Positions 1 through 8,721 of a stretch of 64,000 bases of DNA are shown in pieces. Positions within the stretch are counted from its first letter, which is position 1. Each line of letters opens with the position of its first letter. The position numbers were made by a program, and so were the translations under genes. The DNA comes from an uncultured bacterium (GTDB lineage: Bacteria; Elusimicrobiota; Elusimicrobia; Elusimicrobiales; Elusimicrobiaceae). The stretch lies in contig CASFXV010000005.1 in NCBI GenBank assembly GCA_949298795.1, forward strand, positions 25,181-89,180, given 5' to 3'. The notes below the pieces were generated by a model that saw only the letters and a list, made by a program, of their open reading frames with translations, was not told the DNA's origin and searched no databases.

Positions 1-508
1 TCACCAGCACCATGGCGGGGAACCAGCCGTTTTCGGCAATGTTTAAAATACCGATTTGCAAACCGTAAATTTGTTTTGCATAGTTTACAAAACCAAATTG
101 CAAGCCGTTCATGTCTTCGGCTTGGTTAAAGAAGCCCAGCTGGGCGCCGGTTACCTGGCGGCCGGACAAGTTCACCAACCCTAATTGGGCCCCGGTTAAA
201 TGGGTGTTTTTGGTGAAAGCGGCCCATTGGGCGCCGGTTACGTCCTCAGCCAAGCTGATAAGCCACGCCGCGCTTACGCCGCGCAAGTCATAGCGGGTTT
301 GGGCCATTACCAAATCCAGCTGAACGCCGTACACTTCATTGGTGTGGGAGCCGATACCAAAGTCAATCCCGTGGATGGTTTGGGTATTGGCCGGTGCGGC
401 GATAGCCAAGTTATTCCACAACGAAAGTTTAAAAACCCCCGCGTTGCTGGCGGCAAAAGAAGCGCCGGCGGACATGAAGCATAAAACCAACAGTACTACT
501 TTTTTCAT
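1..508 (-). CDS. Surface-repeat protein, partial (C-terminus outside window)
   Basis: The reading frame starts at 508 behind a strong ribosome binding site (AGGAGGG) and runs off the window edge, so at least 169 residues are seen. An N-terminal signal peptide (MKKVVLLVLCFMSAGASFAA) indicates export. The rest is built of short Gly-hydrophobic repeats such as GAQLGLVNLSG, GAQLGFFNQAE, GLQFGFVNYAK and GLQIGILNIAE, a pattern typical of beta-strand surface-repeat proteins of the LA_2272 type. A likely role is an outer-membrane or surface protein; no enzymatic motif is visible. Its promoter lies divergent from nadE, with a GCTAAAAT -10-like box in the gap. Confidence 0.75.
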   Translation of the reverse strand, partial: MKKVVLLVLCFMSAGASFAASNAGVFKLSLWNNLAIAAPANTQTIHGIDFGIGSHTNEVYGVQLDLVMAQTRYDLRGVSAAWLISLAEDVTGAQWAAFTKNTHLTGAQLGLVNLSGRQVTGAQLGFFNQAEDMNGLQFGFVNYAKQIYGLQIGILNIAENGWFPAMVLV

Positions 509-586
509 GAACCCTCCTTAATTTATTTACAGATATTTTATTTTAGCACTTTTTGGTTTTAAAAAAGGCAAAAAAGTGTATAAATT

Positions 587-594
587 GCTAAAAT
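587..594 (+). promoter_or_regulatory. -10 element (TGCTAAAAT) of nadE
   Basis: An extended -10 sequence TGCTAAAAT ends 26 bp before the nadE start codon at 621. The short leader carries TTGAGG as ribosome binding site. The same TGCTAwAAT form recurs in front of several genes in the window. Confidence 0.5.
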
Positions 595-620
595 ATATAA
601 TAATATTGAGGTATAGTTAT

Positions 621-2120
621 ATGAAAATAAAATTGGCGTCTTTTAACCCTTTAACCGCGGACATACGCGGCAATAAAGAGCATATCACCGCTTTGCTTAA
701 GGCTCCCGCCCCCGCGGCGGATTTGCTGGTCCTGCCGGAAGCGGCTTTGTGCGGCTGCCCCATGTTGGATTTGTTTGAAGATGAACGCCTGCTGAAAGAA
801 ACCCTTTCTTCTTTAAAAGAAATTGCCAAAGAAACCAAAGACACGGCCTGCGTGCTTGGCTTTCAGGATAAGCTGGGCAAAGATTTTGTATCCGCGGCGG
901 CTTTTATTTATAAAGGAAAAATTACCAAAATTTATGACAGTGAAGTAGTTTCTCTGGCCGGGAAAGATTTGCAAATTATATTGGGTGACTTGCAAGACGC
1001 CCCCGCCCAAGACGCCGATATCATTATCCACCTTTCCGCCCGCCCGTACGAAAAAGGCAACGTGTCTGAACGTTTGGACGCGCTTAAAAAGTTTGCCAAA
1101 AAACGCGGAGTGCCGGTGCTGGAGTGCAATTTGTTAGGCGGGGGGGACGGTTTAATTTTTGACGGCCTTTGCGCCTGCGCTAATAAAAAAGGGGAGCTTA
1201 CCCTGCTGGGGGAACTCTTCCGCGAGCGGGTAAACCTGTGGGACAGTGAGGAAAAGCCCCAGCCTCTTACCTATAAAGCGGACCCGCGCGGGGAAGTGTT
1301 GGACGCGCTTTCCTTTGGATTGGGTGATTTTGTGCAAAAAGCCGGTTACAGCAAAGTCATTTTTGGTTTAAGCGGGGGGTTGGATTCCGCCGTAACGGCT
1401 GTACTGGCCGCCAGCGCATTAGGGGGGGAAAGCGTATATGCCGTTTCTCTTCCTTCTTATTGCACCAGCGATTTAAGCAAATCGTTAGCCGGCCAGCTGG
1501 CCCGCAATTTGGGCATTAATTTAGAGGAAGTGGCTGTTAAACCCGTGCTTGACGGCATGAAAAACGCCGTGGGGCATATTGTTTCCCACTTAAAAGACGT
1601 AACGGAACAGAAACTCCACTCCCGCCTGCGCGCCAATATTCTGTTTACGCTGGGCGGAGAATACGGCGCCATGCCTATTTCTACCGATGATTTAAGCGAA
1701 CTTTCCGTAGGCAGCTGCGTGCTGTACGGCGATACGGCCGGGCGTTTGCTGCCTATTGGGGACGTGTTTAAAACGGAACTGTACGACTTGGCCGCTTACA
1801 TTAACAAGAACCGGGAAATTATCCCCCAAGGGATTATAGACCGCGCGCCCACTTCGGAACTTCGCCCCAACCAAAAGGACGAGGACACCCTGCCCGCTTA
1901 TCCGCTGCTGGATAAAATTATCCCGCTGTACGTGGCCCAGGGCCTGGCCCCGCAGGAAATTGCCCGTAAGTGCAAAGCCCCGCTGGAAACGGTGACGGAC
2001 GTGTGCCGCCGCATAGACTCGGCCGACTACAAACGCGCCCAAACCGCGCCTATTTTAAAAGTAACCCGCCGCCTGTTTACGGATTTACAGCGTCCCGTTA
2101 TCAAGAAAATCAATCTTTAA
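621..2120 (+). CDS. nadE: NAD+ synthase with degenerate glutaminase domain
   Basis: 499 residues: an N-terminal nitrilase-fold (CN hydrolase) domain, about residues 1-225, and a C-terminal adenylating NAD synthase domain with the PP-loop SGGLDS at 251-256. It converts deamido-NAD to NAD in the cytoplasm. The start at 621 (MKIKLASFNP) is preferred over an in-frame Met at 576 because it matches the family N-terminus and follows TTGAGG. The family glutaminase triad is Glu-Lys-Cys. Glu40 (LPEAALCG) is present. The loop that normally carries Lys (LPxYxVFDE) is missing, and the ICED Cys site reads ILGD. Ammonia may therefore be the direct nitrogen donor (inference). The protein is shorter than typical two-domain NadE of about 540 residues or more. 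Confidence 0.9.
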   Translation: MKIKLASFNPLTADIRGNKEHITALLKAPAPAADLLVLPEAALCGCPMLDLFEDERLLKETLSSLKEIAKETKDTACVLGFQDKLGKDFVSAAAFIYKGKITKIYDSEVVSLAGKDLQIILGDLQDAPAQDADIIIHLSARPYEKGNVSERLDALKKFAKKRGVPVLECNLLGGGDGLIFDGLCACANKKGELTLLGELFRERVNLWDSEEKPQPLTYKADPRGEVLDALSFGLGDFVQKAGYSKVIFGLSGGLDSAVTAVLAASALGGESVYAVSLPSYCTSDLSKSLAGQLARNLGINLEEVAVKPVLDGMKNAVGHIVSHLKDVTEQKLHSRLRANILFTLGGEYGAMPISTDDLSELSVGSCVLYGDTAGRLLPIGDVFKTELYDLAAYINKNREIIPQGIIDRAPTSELRPNQKDEDTLPAYPLLDKIIPLYVAQGLAPQEIARKCKAPLETVTDVCRRIDSADYKRAQTAPILKVTRRLFTDLQRPVIKKINL

Positions 2121-2134
2121 TTTCAAACGCCGCA

Positions 2135-2170
2135 AACCGGGTAAGATGCCGCATTCTGCCCGGTTTTTTT
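2135..2170 (+). terminator. Intrinsic terminator after nadE
   Basis: Stem AACCGGG/CCCGGTT (2135-2141 with 2159-2165), with a small inner ATGC/GCAT helix, runs into a T stretch. It lies between nadE and the MATE gene. Confidence 0.6.
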
Positions 2171-2188
2171 GCGCGCTTGCGTATACTT

Positions 2189-3547
2189 ATGAAGAAATGG
2201 TTAAAAAATAAGCCGCTGCGCCGACAGCTTTTTAGTCTTACCAGCCCTATTTTTGTGGAAACGCTGCTGATTATGCTTTTAGGGGCTACGGACGTGGTGA
2301 TGCTCAGCCGGTATTCCGATGATACCGTAGCCGCCGTGGGGGTGGTGAACCAGCTGCTTAATTTGGTGTTTATTTTATACGGTATTACCACGCTGGGCAC
2401 GTCCGTTTTGTGCGCACAGTATTTGGGCGCCCGCCAAAAAAACAACGTAATGCAAACCATCGGCGTTTCCATTACGGTAAACCTAGTGGTGGGGCTGGCG
2501 GTCAGCGCGGGGCTTTATTTGCTGGCGCCGCAGTTACTGGGGCTGATGGGCCTGTCGGACGAATTAATCGGGCGCGGGAAAACGTATATGCAAATTGTGG
2601 CCGGGTTTTCTTTTATACAGGCGGTGGCGATGACGATGTCCTCCGTCTTAAGAAGCCATAATAAAGCCTATTATCCCATGTATGTTACGCTTCTGATGAA
2701 TATCTTAAATATAGCTGGTAATTACCTGCTTATTTTTGGCAAGTGGGGGTTCCCGGCCTTAGGCGCGCCGGGGGCGGCGGTGTCTACCGCCGTGTGCCGG
2801 TTTATTGCGCTGCTTCTTTTGGGGTATATTTTGTTTAAAAAAGTGGTGCCTCAGTTCACCCTCTCTTGCTTAAGGCCGTTCCCGTGGGATAAGGTAAAAA
2901 ATTTAATGATTATCGGCCTTCCCGCGGCGGGGGAACAGGTGTCTTACAATTTGTCCCAGGTGGTGATTACCTATTTTTCCGTTCTGATTGGCACGGCGGC
3001 TTTAACCGCGCGTACCTATGCCATGAATATTGTGATGTTTTCTTACGTGTTTTCCATTGCGCTGGGGCAGGGGGCGGCCATATCCATTGGGCATTTGGTG
3101 GGGGCGGACAGGGACAACGCGGCCTTTTCGGTTGAAAAATATTCCATTAATTTGTCTGTTCTTATCAGCGTGCTTATTTCTATTTTAACCGCTTTAGTAG
3201 GTACGAATATTTTTAAAATGCTGTCTGCTAATCCGGACGTTATTAAAATAGGCGCGGTGGTATTATATATTGACATTGTGCTGGAAATAGGCCGGGCGGT
3301 GAATATCACTTCCGTCAATTCCCTCAATGCGGCGGGGGACGTGTTTTACCCGTTTATTACCGGCATTATTGTTATGTGGGGCGTTGCCACGCTGTGCGCG
3401 TACATACTGGGCGTGTGGTGGGGCTGGGGGCTGGCCGGCATATGGCTGGCGATGGCCCTTGATGAAAACATCCGCGCCGTAATTTTTGAGCGCCGCTGGA
3501 AAAGCCGCAAATGGCAAAGCAAAGCCTTTGCACGGCGCAAAGCTTAA
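2189..3547 (+). CDS. MATE family multidrug/Na+ antiporter
   Basis: 452 residues with about 12 hydrophobic segments, the usual length of MATE efflux proteins. These inner-membrane proteins export cationic drugs or metabolites in exchange for Na+ or H+. The N-terminal MKKWLKNKPLRRQLFSLTSP leads into TM1 with the family-typical PIFVETLL and the ATDVVMLSRYSDDTVAAVG region. The start at 2189 is chosen because upstream in-frame codons run through the nadE end and the terminator. A TATACT box directly abuts the start, so the exact transcription start is unclear. The substrate cannot be read from sequence. The C-terminus is basic. Confidence 0.88.
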   Translation: MKKWLKNKPLRRQLFSLTSPIFVETLLIMLLGATDVVMLSRYSDDTVAAVGVVNQLLNLVFILYGITTLGTSVLCAQYLGARQKNNVMQTIGVSITVNLVVGLAVSAGLYLLAPQLLGLMGLSDELIGRGKTYMQIVAGFSFIQAVAMTMSSVLRSHNKAYYPMYVTLLMNILNIAGNYLLIFGKWGFPALGAPGAAVSTAVCRFIALLLLGYILFKKVVPQFTLSCLRPFPWDKVKNLMIIGLPAAGEQVSYNLSQVVITYFSVLIGTAALTARTYAMNIVMFSYVFSIALGQGAAISIGHLVGADRDNAAFSVEKYSINLSVLISVLISILTALVGTNIFKMLSANPDVIKIGAVVLYIDIVLEIGRAVNITSVNSLNAAGDVFYPFITGIIVMWGVATLCAYILGVWWGWGLAGIWLAMALDENIRAVIFERRWKSRKWQSKAFARRKA

Positions 3548-3551
3548 AATT

Positions 3552-3560
3552 TGCTAAAAT
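3552..3560 (+). promoter_or_regulatory. -10 element of yceD operon, leaderless spacing
   Basis: TTGCTAAAAT has its -10 hexamer at 3555-3560, only 6 bp before the ATG at 3567. The predicted transcription start coincides with the start codon, and no Shine-Dalgarno is present. Confidence 0.55.
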
Positions 3561-3566
3561 ATAACC

Positions 3567-4055
3567 ATGAACGACTTTTACCGCGATTACGACGTACCGC
3601 AGGATTTAAAATTTAAAACCGCCGATATTTTGCGCATGGGCGGGCTGGAGTGCTCCGCCCAGTTAAGCCCCAAATATTTTGAAGGGGTGTTTACCGCCCC
3701 CAATAAAATAACGGCCGTTACGGCGGAGATTAGTTTTTCCGTGGCGGACAAAAATATATTGGTGCGCGGGCGCGTATGGGGCAAGAGAAACGTTCAATGC
3801 GCACGCTGTTTAAAAATGGCCGCGCAGAATTTTGAAGAAGAATTTGTAGAAACATATAGCACGAAATCAGAAATAATTGATATAATGTTACTTGTGGAAC
3901 AAACGCTGGCTTTGACCGAAGAAATACGCTTTCTTTGCAAGCCGGACTGCAAGGGGCTGTGCCCCGTATGCGGGCAAGACTTGAATGCCGCCCAGTGCGG
4001 ATGCAAGCCGGAGCGTTTGTCGCCTTTTGCCGAATTAAAAGGTAAATTCAAGTAA
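3567..4055 (+). CDS. yceD: YceD/DUF177 family protein (23S rRNA accumulation)
   Basis: 162 residues. The family is recognised from its Cys-rich C-terminal half (C78xxC81, then C124, C128, C132, C135, C144, C146, likely metal binding) and from its position directly before rpmF, the classic arrangement in bacteria. In E. coli, YceD is needed for normal 23S rRNA levels; the mechanism is not established. It heads the operon yceD-rpmF-plsX-fabG-acpP-rnc. The start lacks a ribosome binding site and sits 6 bp after a -10 box, suggesting a leaderless mRNA. Confidence 0.85.
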   Translation: MNDFYRDYDVPQDLKFKTADILRMGGLECSAQLSPKYFEGVFTAPNKITAVTAEISFSVADKNILVRGRVWGKRNVQCARCLKMAAQNFEEEFVETYSTKSEIIDIMLLVEQTLALTEEIRFLCKPDCKGLCPVCGQDLNAAQCGCKPERLSPFAELKGKFK

Positions 4056-4097
4056 GAATTAATTGATTTTTACTGATGTATACAGGAGTAATAAACA

Positions 4098-4310
4098 ATG
4101 CCGAATCCGAAGAAAAAACACACTCGTTCCCGCCGGGATTTGAGAAGATCGCACAATTCTGTGATTGAAGTGGCCCAGTTGGTGGAATGCCCTAATTGCA
4201 AATCCGCCCGCTTGCCGCACAATGTTTGCCCGAAATGCGGTTTTTATAAAGACCGGGTGGTTGTGGCTCCCAAAGCGGCCAAAACCGAAGAAAACACTGA
4301 AGCTAAATAA
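4098..4310 (+). CDS. rpmF: 50S ribosomal protein L32
   Basis: 70 residues beginning MPNPKKKHTRSRRDLRRSHN, the canonical L32 start. The zinc-ribbon form is used: C31xxC34 and C44xxC47. A ribosome binding site (CAGGAGTAATAAAC) precedes the ATG. The C-terminal tail is Lys/Glu/Ala-rich and somewhat longer than minimal L32. It lies between yceD and plsX, as in many bacteria where ribosome and lipid synthesis genes are co-transcribed. Confidence 0.97.
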   Translation: MPNPKKKHTRSRRDLRRSHNSVIEVAQLVECPNCKSARLPHNVCPKCGFYKDRVVVAPKAAKTEENTEAK

Positions 4311-4319
4311 ATCTTTCTT

Positions 4320-5366
4320 ATGAAAATAGCCCTGGACGCCTTAGGCGGAGATTACGGCGCTAAACCCAATGTATTGGGCGCGTTGCAAGCGGCAAAAACC
4401 CTGGGTATTGAAGTAATACTGGTGGGGGATGAGGCCGTTATTAAGCGCGAGCTCAAAGAGCTGGGATATGCTTCTTCCCTGCCCGCCGGGATTTCTGTTG
4501 TACATGCTCCGGACACCATTGACATGGGTGCGGAACCCGCTAAAGAGTGCCGCAATAAAAAAGGAGCCAGCATTATTGTCTGCGCCGATTTGGTGCACAA
4601 AGGCGAGGCCGATGCGTTTGTTTCCGCCGGCCATTCCGGGGCGGCTATGGTAGCTTCCCTTTTCCGCATGGGACGCATTAAAGGGGTGGTCCGCCCCGCT
4701 ATTGCAACGCCCATGCCCACCTATAAAGGCGTAAGCCTGCTTTTAGACGGCGGCGCCAATGCGGACTGCAAACCCATTCATTTATTGCAGTTTGCGGTAA
4801 TGGGTTCGGCCTATATGGAAAAGGTGTTTGATTTAAAATCCCCTTCCGTACGTATTCTTTCCATTGGGGAAGAAGAAACGAAGGGGAATTTTTTAGTTAA
4901 ACACACCATACCCCATATGCGTGAAATTGGGGTAAATTTCCAGGGAACTATGGAAGGGCGCGATGTAAACACCGGCGAAACGGACGTGATTATTTGCGAC
5001 GGTTTTGTGGGAAACATTGTGCTTAAAATGGCTGAAGGCTTGGCCAAAACCATGATTCACATGATTAAGCGGGAAGTTAAAAAACGTCCGCTTGCCATAT
5101 TGGGGGCTTTGCTTGCGCGCGGCGCGTTCAAAGCGGTGAAAGACCATACCAACCCCGATTGTTACGGCGGCGCTCCTTTAGTAGGGGTAAACGGCGTGGC
5201 TATTATTTCCCACGGCAAATCCAACGAAACGGCCATTTTTCACGCGCTTAAAACGGCCAAACGGTTGGTGGAAAAGAACTTTGTGGGGGATATTGCCGCC
5301 CGCATCGCTTCGTTGAAAGACACTTTCTCCGCCATAGAAGCAGAAATGCAGGAGGAAGACAAATAA
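4320..5366 (+). CDS. plsX: Phosphate acyltransferase PlsX
   Basis: 348 residues. PlsX makes acyl-phosphate from acyl-ACP for the first step of membrane phospholipid synthesis, working with PlsY, at the inner face of the membrane. The family start (MKIALDALGGDYGAKPNV) and the SAGHSGAAMVASLF segment are clear, and the length is normal. It begins 9 bp after rpmF and its stop overlaps the fabG start by one base (TAATG), so the two are translationally coupled. Confidence 0.96.
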   Translation: MKIALDALGGDYGAKPNVLGALQAAKTLGIEVILVGDEAVIKRELKELGYASSLPAGISVVHAPDTIDMGAEPAKECRNKKGASIIVCADLVHKGEADAFVSAGHSGAAMVASLFRMGRIKGVVRPAIATPMPTYKGVSLLLDGGANADCKPIHLLQFAVMGSAYMEKVFDLKSPSVRILSIGEEETKGNFLVKHTIPHMREIGVNFQGTMEGRDVNTGETDVIICDGFVGNIVLKMAEGLAKTMIHMIKREVKKRPLAILGALLARGAFKAVKDHTNPDCYGGAPLVGVNGVAIISHGKSNETAIFHALKTAKRLVEKNFVGDIAARIASLKDTFSAIEAEMQEEDK

Positions 5367-6106
5367 TGGATTTTAAAGGAAAAAATATTATTGTTACCGG
5401 CGCCACCCGCGGTATTGGTTTAACTATTGCCGAAGCGTTTGCCAAGCAAGGGGCCAATGTGGCCATTTGCGGCACGCGTGAAGACGCCGTAAACAAAGCG
5501 GCGGAAAGTTTAGCCGCGTTTGGGGGAAAAGTGCTGGGCCGCGCGGTAAATATTTCCCGCGCCCAGGAATGCGACGCCTTTGTGGCGGACGTAGTAAAAG
5601 AATTTGGTTCTTTGGACGTGCTGGTAAACAATGCCGGTATTACCAAAGATAACTTAGCCGTGCGCATGACGGAAGAAGACTGGCGCGCCGTGATTGATGT
5701 AAATTTAACGGGAACGTTTTTTATGTCTAAGGCGGCGCTAAAGGTAATGTTTAAAAAACGCACGGGCAATGTAGTAAACATTTCCTCCGTAGTGGGGGAA
5801 ATGGGCAATGCGGGCCAAGCCAATTACGTGGCCAGCAAAGCGGGTATTATCGGCCTTACCAAAACATTAGCTAAAGAGTTTGGTTCCCGCAATATCCGCG
5901 TGAACGCGGTGGCGCCGGGCTTTGTGCGTACGGCTATGACGGACGCACTGCCGCAGGACGTGAAAGAAAAAGCTCTGGAAAACGTACCGCTTAAAAGATT
6001 TGCAGAAACGCAAGACATTGCCAAGGCAGTGTTGTTCCTGGCAAGCGAAGATGCCTCTTATATAACGGGGCATATTCTGTCCGTCAACGGCGGACTTTAT
6101 ATTTAG
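5366..6106 (+). CDS. fabG: 3-oxoacyl-[ACP] reductase FabG
   Basis: 246-residue short-chain dehydrogenase. The NADP(H) Rossmann motif TGATRGIG is at 11-18, NNAG at 88-91, and the catalytic residues are Asn112, Ser141 (NISSVVG), Tyr154 and Lys158 (YVASK). It reduces 3-oxoacyl-ACP in fatty acid elongation in the cytoplasm. It lies between plsX and acpP; fabD and fabF are not in this cluster. The C-terminal [14 protein letters not shown] is family-typical. Confidence 0.95.
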   Translation: MDFKGKNIIVTGATRGIGLTIAEAFAKQGANVAICGTREDAVNKAAESLAAFGGKVLGRAVNISRAQECDAFVADVVKEFGSLDVLVNNAGITKDNLAVRMTEEDWRAVIDVNLTGTFFMSKAALKVMFKKRTGNVVNISSVVGEMGNAGQANYVASKAGIIGLTKTLAKEFGSRNIRVNAVAPGFVRTAMTDALPQDVKEKALENVPLKRFAETQDIAKAVLFLASEDASYITGHILSVNGGLYI

Positions 6107-6150
6107 TTGGGATAAGGGGATACCCTTTTTTAAAAACATCGGAGGACAAA

Positions 6151-6393
6151 ATGTCTGAAAATATACAAGAAAGAGTCAAAAATATCATTGTTGAACAGTT
6201 GGGCGTAGAAGCCGACCAAGTAAAACCGGAAGCCCAGTTCGTCAACGACTTAGGCGCCGATTCTTTGGACACGGTGGAACTCATCATGGCCTTGGAAGAG
6301 GAATTTGACATCGAAATCCCTGACGAAAAAGCCGAAAAAATTAAAACCGTGGGCGAAGCCATTGAATACATTGAAGCCAACGCCAAAAAATAA
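6151..6393 (+). CDS. acpP: Acyl carrier protein
   Basis: 80 residues, acidic, with the phosphopantetheine attachment motif DSLDTVE at Ser38. It carries the growing acyl chain in fatty acid synthesis and feeds PlsX. A clear ribosome binding site (GGAGG) lies 7 bp upstream. The order fabG-acpP is conserved widely, but here fabF, which usually follows, is replaced by rnc. Confidence 0.97.
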   Translation: MSENIQERVKNIIVEQLGVEADQVKPEAQFVNDLGADSLDTVELIMALEEEFDIEIPDEKAEKIKTVGEAIEYIEANAKK

Positions 6394-6395
6394 TC

Positions 6396-7061
6396 GTGTT
6401 TACGGAAATTGAGCGTATCATTGGATACAGCTTCAAAAATAAAGAAGTTTTAAAGGAAGCACTCACTCATAAGTCTTTTGCCGGGGAACACCGAAGCGCC
6501 AAACATAACGAGCGCTTGGAGTTCCTGGGGGACAGCATATTAGGCGCGATTGTTGCAGATTACATCTACAACCAATGCCCTCATGTGGAAGAGGGAGTGC
6601 TTTCTAAAATTAAATCTAACTTGGTTTCACGCCATAATCTTTATTTTTGGGGCAAAGAGATGGACTTGGGGTCTTTTATTGCCCTGGGTCACGGTGAAAT
6701 TGCCACTGGCGGCCGTACGCGCGACAGTATTATCTCCAACGCGGTGGAAGCCGTAATCGGCGCCGTATACATAGACGGCGGATACCAAGCGGCCGAAGCG
6801 GTGGTTTTACCTTGGGTAAAAACCCAACATTTAACGCAGGACAGCGGGGATTTTAAAAGTTTATTGCAGGAATTTGTGCAAAAGCGCAGTAAACACACCC
6901 CGCAGTATGAAGTGATACAAACCGTCGGCCCGGAACATGATAAAGTGTTTACCGTACGCGTCAGCTTAGACGGTAAGGAACTGGGCATAGGCAAGGGCCG
7001 CAATAAAAAACAGGCCGAGCAAAGCGCGGCTGAAAACGCGTTTGAGCACTTAAAAAAATAA
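6396..7061 (+). CDS. rnc: Ribonuclease III
   Basis: 221 residues. The RNase III signature HNERLEFLGDS lies at 37-47, and a C-terminal double-stranded RNA-binding domain occupies about residues 150-221 (GKGRNKKQAEQSAAENAF). It cuts dsRNA in rRNA precursors and mRNAs. The start is GTG at 6396, two bases after the acpP stop, so it probably depends on translation of acpP. Length is normal. acpP-rnc adjacency is common in bacteria. Confidence 0.95.
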   Translation: MFTEIERIIGYSFKNKEVLKEALTHKSFAGEHRSAKHNERLEFLGDSILGAIVADYIYNQCPHVEEGVLSKIKSNLVSRHNLYFWGKEMDLGSFIALGHGEIATGGRTRDSIISNAVEAVIGAVYIDGGYQAAEAVVLPWVKTQHLTQDSGDFKSLLQEFVQKRSKHTPQYEVIQTVGPEHDKVFTVRVSLDGKELGIGKGRNKKQAEQSAAENAFEHLKK

Positions 7062-7065
7062 GTTT

Positions 7066-8406
7066 ATGGATAAAAAAACCACCTCCAAAATAACCGCCCC
7101 TATCGGGAAGATACAGGTCAAGGTGCAAGAGTCTTTGCTCCGCAAGCCCTTGGTATGGGTGGGTATTTTGGCGGTGGTTCCCATTGTCATCCTGTTTGCT
7201 TTTACGTTTAAAAGCGGGTTTACTCCTTCGGACGGGAACAGAAAGATAGAAAAAATTATCGTATCCAAGACCCCTATGGAAATGGCCGAAGAGGCCACCC
7301 AAGCTTTGCAGCGTAATGACGTGCAAACCTTCTTTGATATTATAGACAAGGCAAAAGATTATAATTTGGTAAACAGCAAAGGGGACTCTATGCTCTTGGT
7401 GGCTGTTTCGTTAGGAAATTATGACGCGGTGCTTCGTTTATTGTCTTTAGGGGCGGATGTAAATAAGCAAAATTCCTATACGCGTGACACCCCAATACTG
7501 CGCAGCTTATATACCAATCATGATGACATTACCCGTTTGTTGGTAGCCTCTGACGCTAATTTGAATTTAGAAAACAACTACCGCCATTCACCCATATTTG
7601 TAGCCGTAGAACGCCAAAAAGGCGAATTTGTGGATTTGTTTATTACTTCCGGCGCGCAGGCGGGTATTGATTCCGATAATCTGTTCCGCTGGGTAACCAA
7701 ACGCAACTTAATAGGCATATTGGCTATGTTAAAAGGCGGGGTTGACCCCAATGTAAAAAACGAGCAGGGCAATACGCCGCTTATTATTGCCGCATCTTTG
7801 GGGGATGTGGAATCCGTACGTAATTTGCTGGCTTACCGGGCGGACCCCAATGCCGCCAATAAAGACGGTAACACCGCTTTAATTTATGCCGCCCGTTATA
7901 ACCACCCGCAAATTATTTATGAGCTGATGCGCCCTTACTCGCTGGTAGCCCCGGTGGACGTGAATATTCAAAACAAACAAGGGGAAACTGCTTTATATTG
8001 GGCTGCTTCCCGCGGATATGAAGAAGCGGTAAAGCGTTTGCTGGCGGCTAATACCAACCGTGACCTGAAAGATAAAAACGGGTTAACTGCGCGCGATATA
8101 GCGCAAAAAAAAGGCCGCCGCAACATTGTGGCGTTATTTGATATGGATCCTACGGCATTAAAGAATATGGTGGTGGAAATGGATAATGCCCGCATTGCCG
8201 CGCGCAAACGCCAGGAAGAAGCCGCCAAGGCCAAAGAACTTGCCGAAAAACAAAAGCAGGAGGCCGCCCAGGCCCAAGCCCAAGAGCAAGCCGGCTATAT
8301 TGGCCGCCGGCGCCGCCAGGCCAAGAAAGAAATGGTGCAGCCCACTTCGGCGTTGGACCAGCAAGCCCCCACCCGCAACGCTTTTTCCCGCCGAAAACGC
8401 CAATAA
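7066..8406 (+). CDS. Membrane-anchored ankyrin-repeat protein
   Basis: 446 residues. A single transmembrane segment at about 25-47 (WVGILAVVPIVILFAFTF) follows a short basic N-terminus. About eight ankyrin repeats follow between residues 95 and 365 (GADVNKQN, GVDPNVKNEQGNTPLIIAAS, RADPNAANKDGNTALIYAAR, QNKQGETALYWAASRGYEEA). The C-terminal 80 residues are a charged Ala/Gln/Lys coiled-coil-like tail ending in Arg-rich sequence. It is probably a periplasm-facing scaffold; the partner is unknown. It is the last gene of the yceD operon, 4 bp after rnc, and is followed by a strong terminator. Confidence 0.85.
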   Translation: MDKKTTSKITAPIGKIQVKVQESLLRKPLVWVGILAVVPIVILFAFTFKSGFTPSDGNRKIEKIIVSKTPMEMAEEATQALQRNDVQTFFDIIDKAKDYNLVNSKGDSMLLVAVSLGNYDAVLRLLSLGADVNKQNSYTRDTPILRSLYTNHDDITRLLVASDANLNLENNYRHSPIFVAVERQKGEFVDLFITSGAQAGIDSDNLFRWVTKRNLIGILAMLKGGVDPNVKNEQGNTPLIIAASLGDVESVRNLLAYRADPNAANKDGNTALIYAARYNHPQIIYELMRPYSLVAPVDVNIQNKQGETALYWAASRGYEEAVKRLLAANTNRDLKDKNGLTARDIAQKKGRRNIVALFDMDPTALKNMVVEMDNARIAARKRQEEAAKAKELAEKQKQEAAQAQAQEQAGYIGRRRRQAKKEMVQPTSALDQQAPTRNAFSRRKRQ

Positions 8407-8411
8407 GGTAT

Positions 8412-8641
8412 TCAAACAGTTTTAAATCCGCCCCAAACAAATAGTTGGGGCGGATTTTTTAATACTTTACCCCTTAGGATATAAGCCTGAGTGTTTTTCG
8501 TAAACAGCCCGTACGCTAAAGCCACAATATAAGCCAGATAAAGAATAATAACATTCAAGACGGAAAACAAATAAATGGCCCATAGTATTTTATAAAGCGT
8601 TAAAAATACGCGGTAGGGCGTTTAAAAGGCCTCTTGCTCAC
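8412..8641 (-). pseudogene. Possible decayed small membrane protein
   Basis: On the minus strand a frame is open from 8621 to a TGA at 8412. It encodes hydrophobic sequence (ILWAIYLFSVLNVIILYLA, then VALAYGLF) for about 50 codons before running into the terminator of the opposite operon. A GTG at 8641 could start it only with a one-base shift in a TTTTT tract near 8605. No ribosome binding site is seen. It could be a remnant or chance; confidence is low. Confidence 0.2.
8424..8462 (+). terminator. Strong intrinsic terminator
   Basis: A 13-bp perfect stem (8424-8436 with 8445-8457), 8-nt loop and T run end the yceD-rnc-ankyrin operon. Confidence 0.9.
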
Positions 8642-8651
8642 GAGCTATATG

Positions 8652-8721
8652 TTTTAACCCGTTCCAGCCCGGAAGGTGCGCGCTGTATTTGGTTCCTTTC
8701 CGCGTGCACCTTGGGGAGTTT
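8652..8721 (+). pseudogene. Decayed duplicate fragment of aspS
   Basis: These 70 bases match aspS 12341-12411 in the same orientation at roughly 60 of 71 aligned positions (counted by eye), including TTTTAACCCGTTCCA and TATTTGGTTCCTT without a change. The matching aspS codons encode LTRSTPEGARDYLVPSR and the residues that follow. A one-base deletion at the GAT codon breaks the frame, so the copy is not translated as such. It lies in the 360-bp gap between the ankyrin gene and asnS. Apart from this, the terminators and the weak minus-strand frame, I see no gene in this gap. Confidence 0.7.

Noticed and set aside
576..620. Upstream in-frame start for nadE
   Set aside because: It overlaps the -10 region, adds residues not in the family, and the Met at 621 has its own ribosome binding site.
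1970..2188. N-terminal extension of the MATE protein
   Set aside because: The extension would run through the nadE end and a terminator; the protein from 2189 already has full MATE length.
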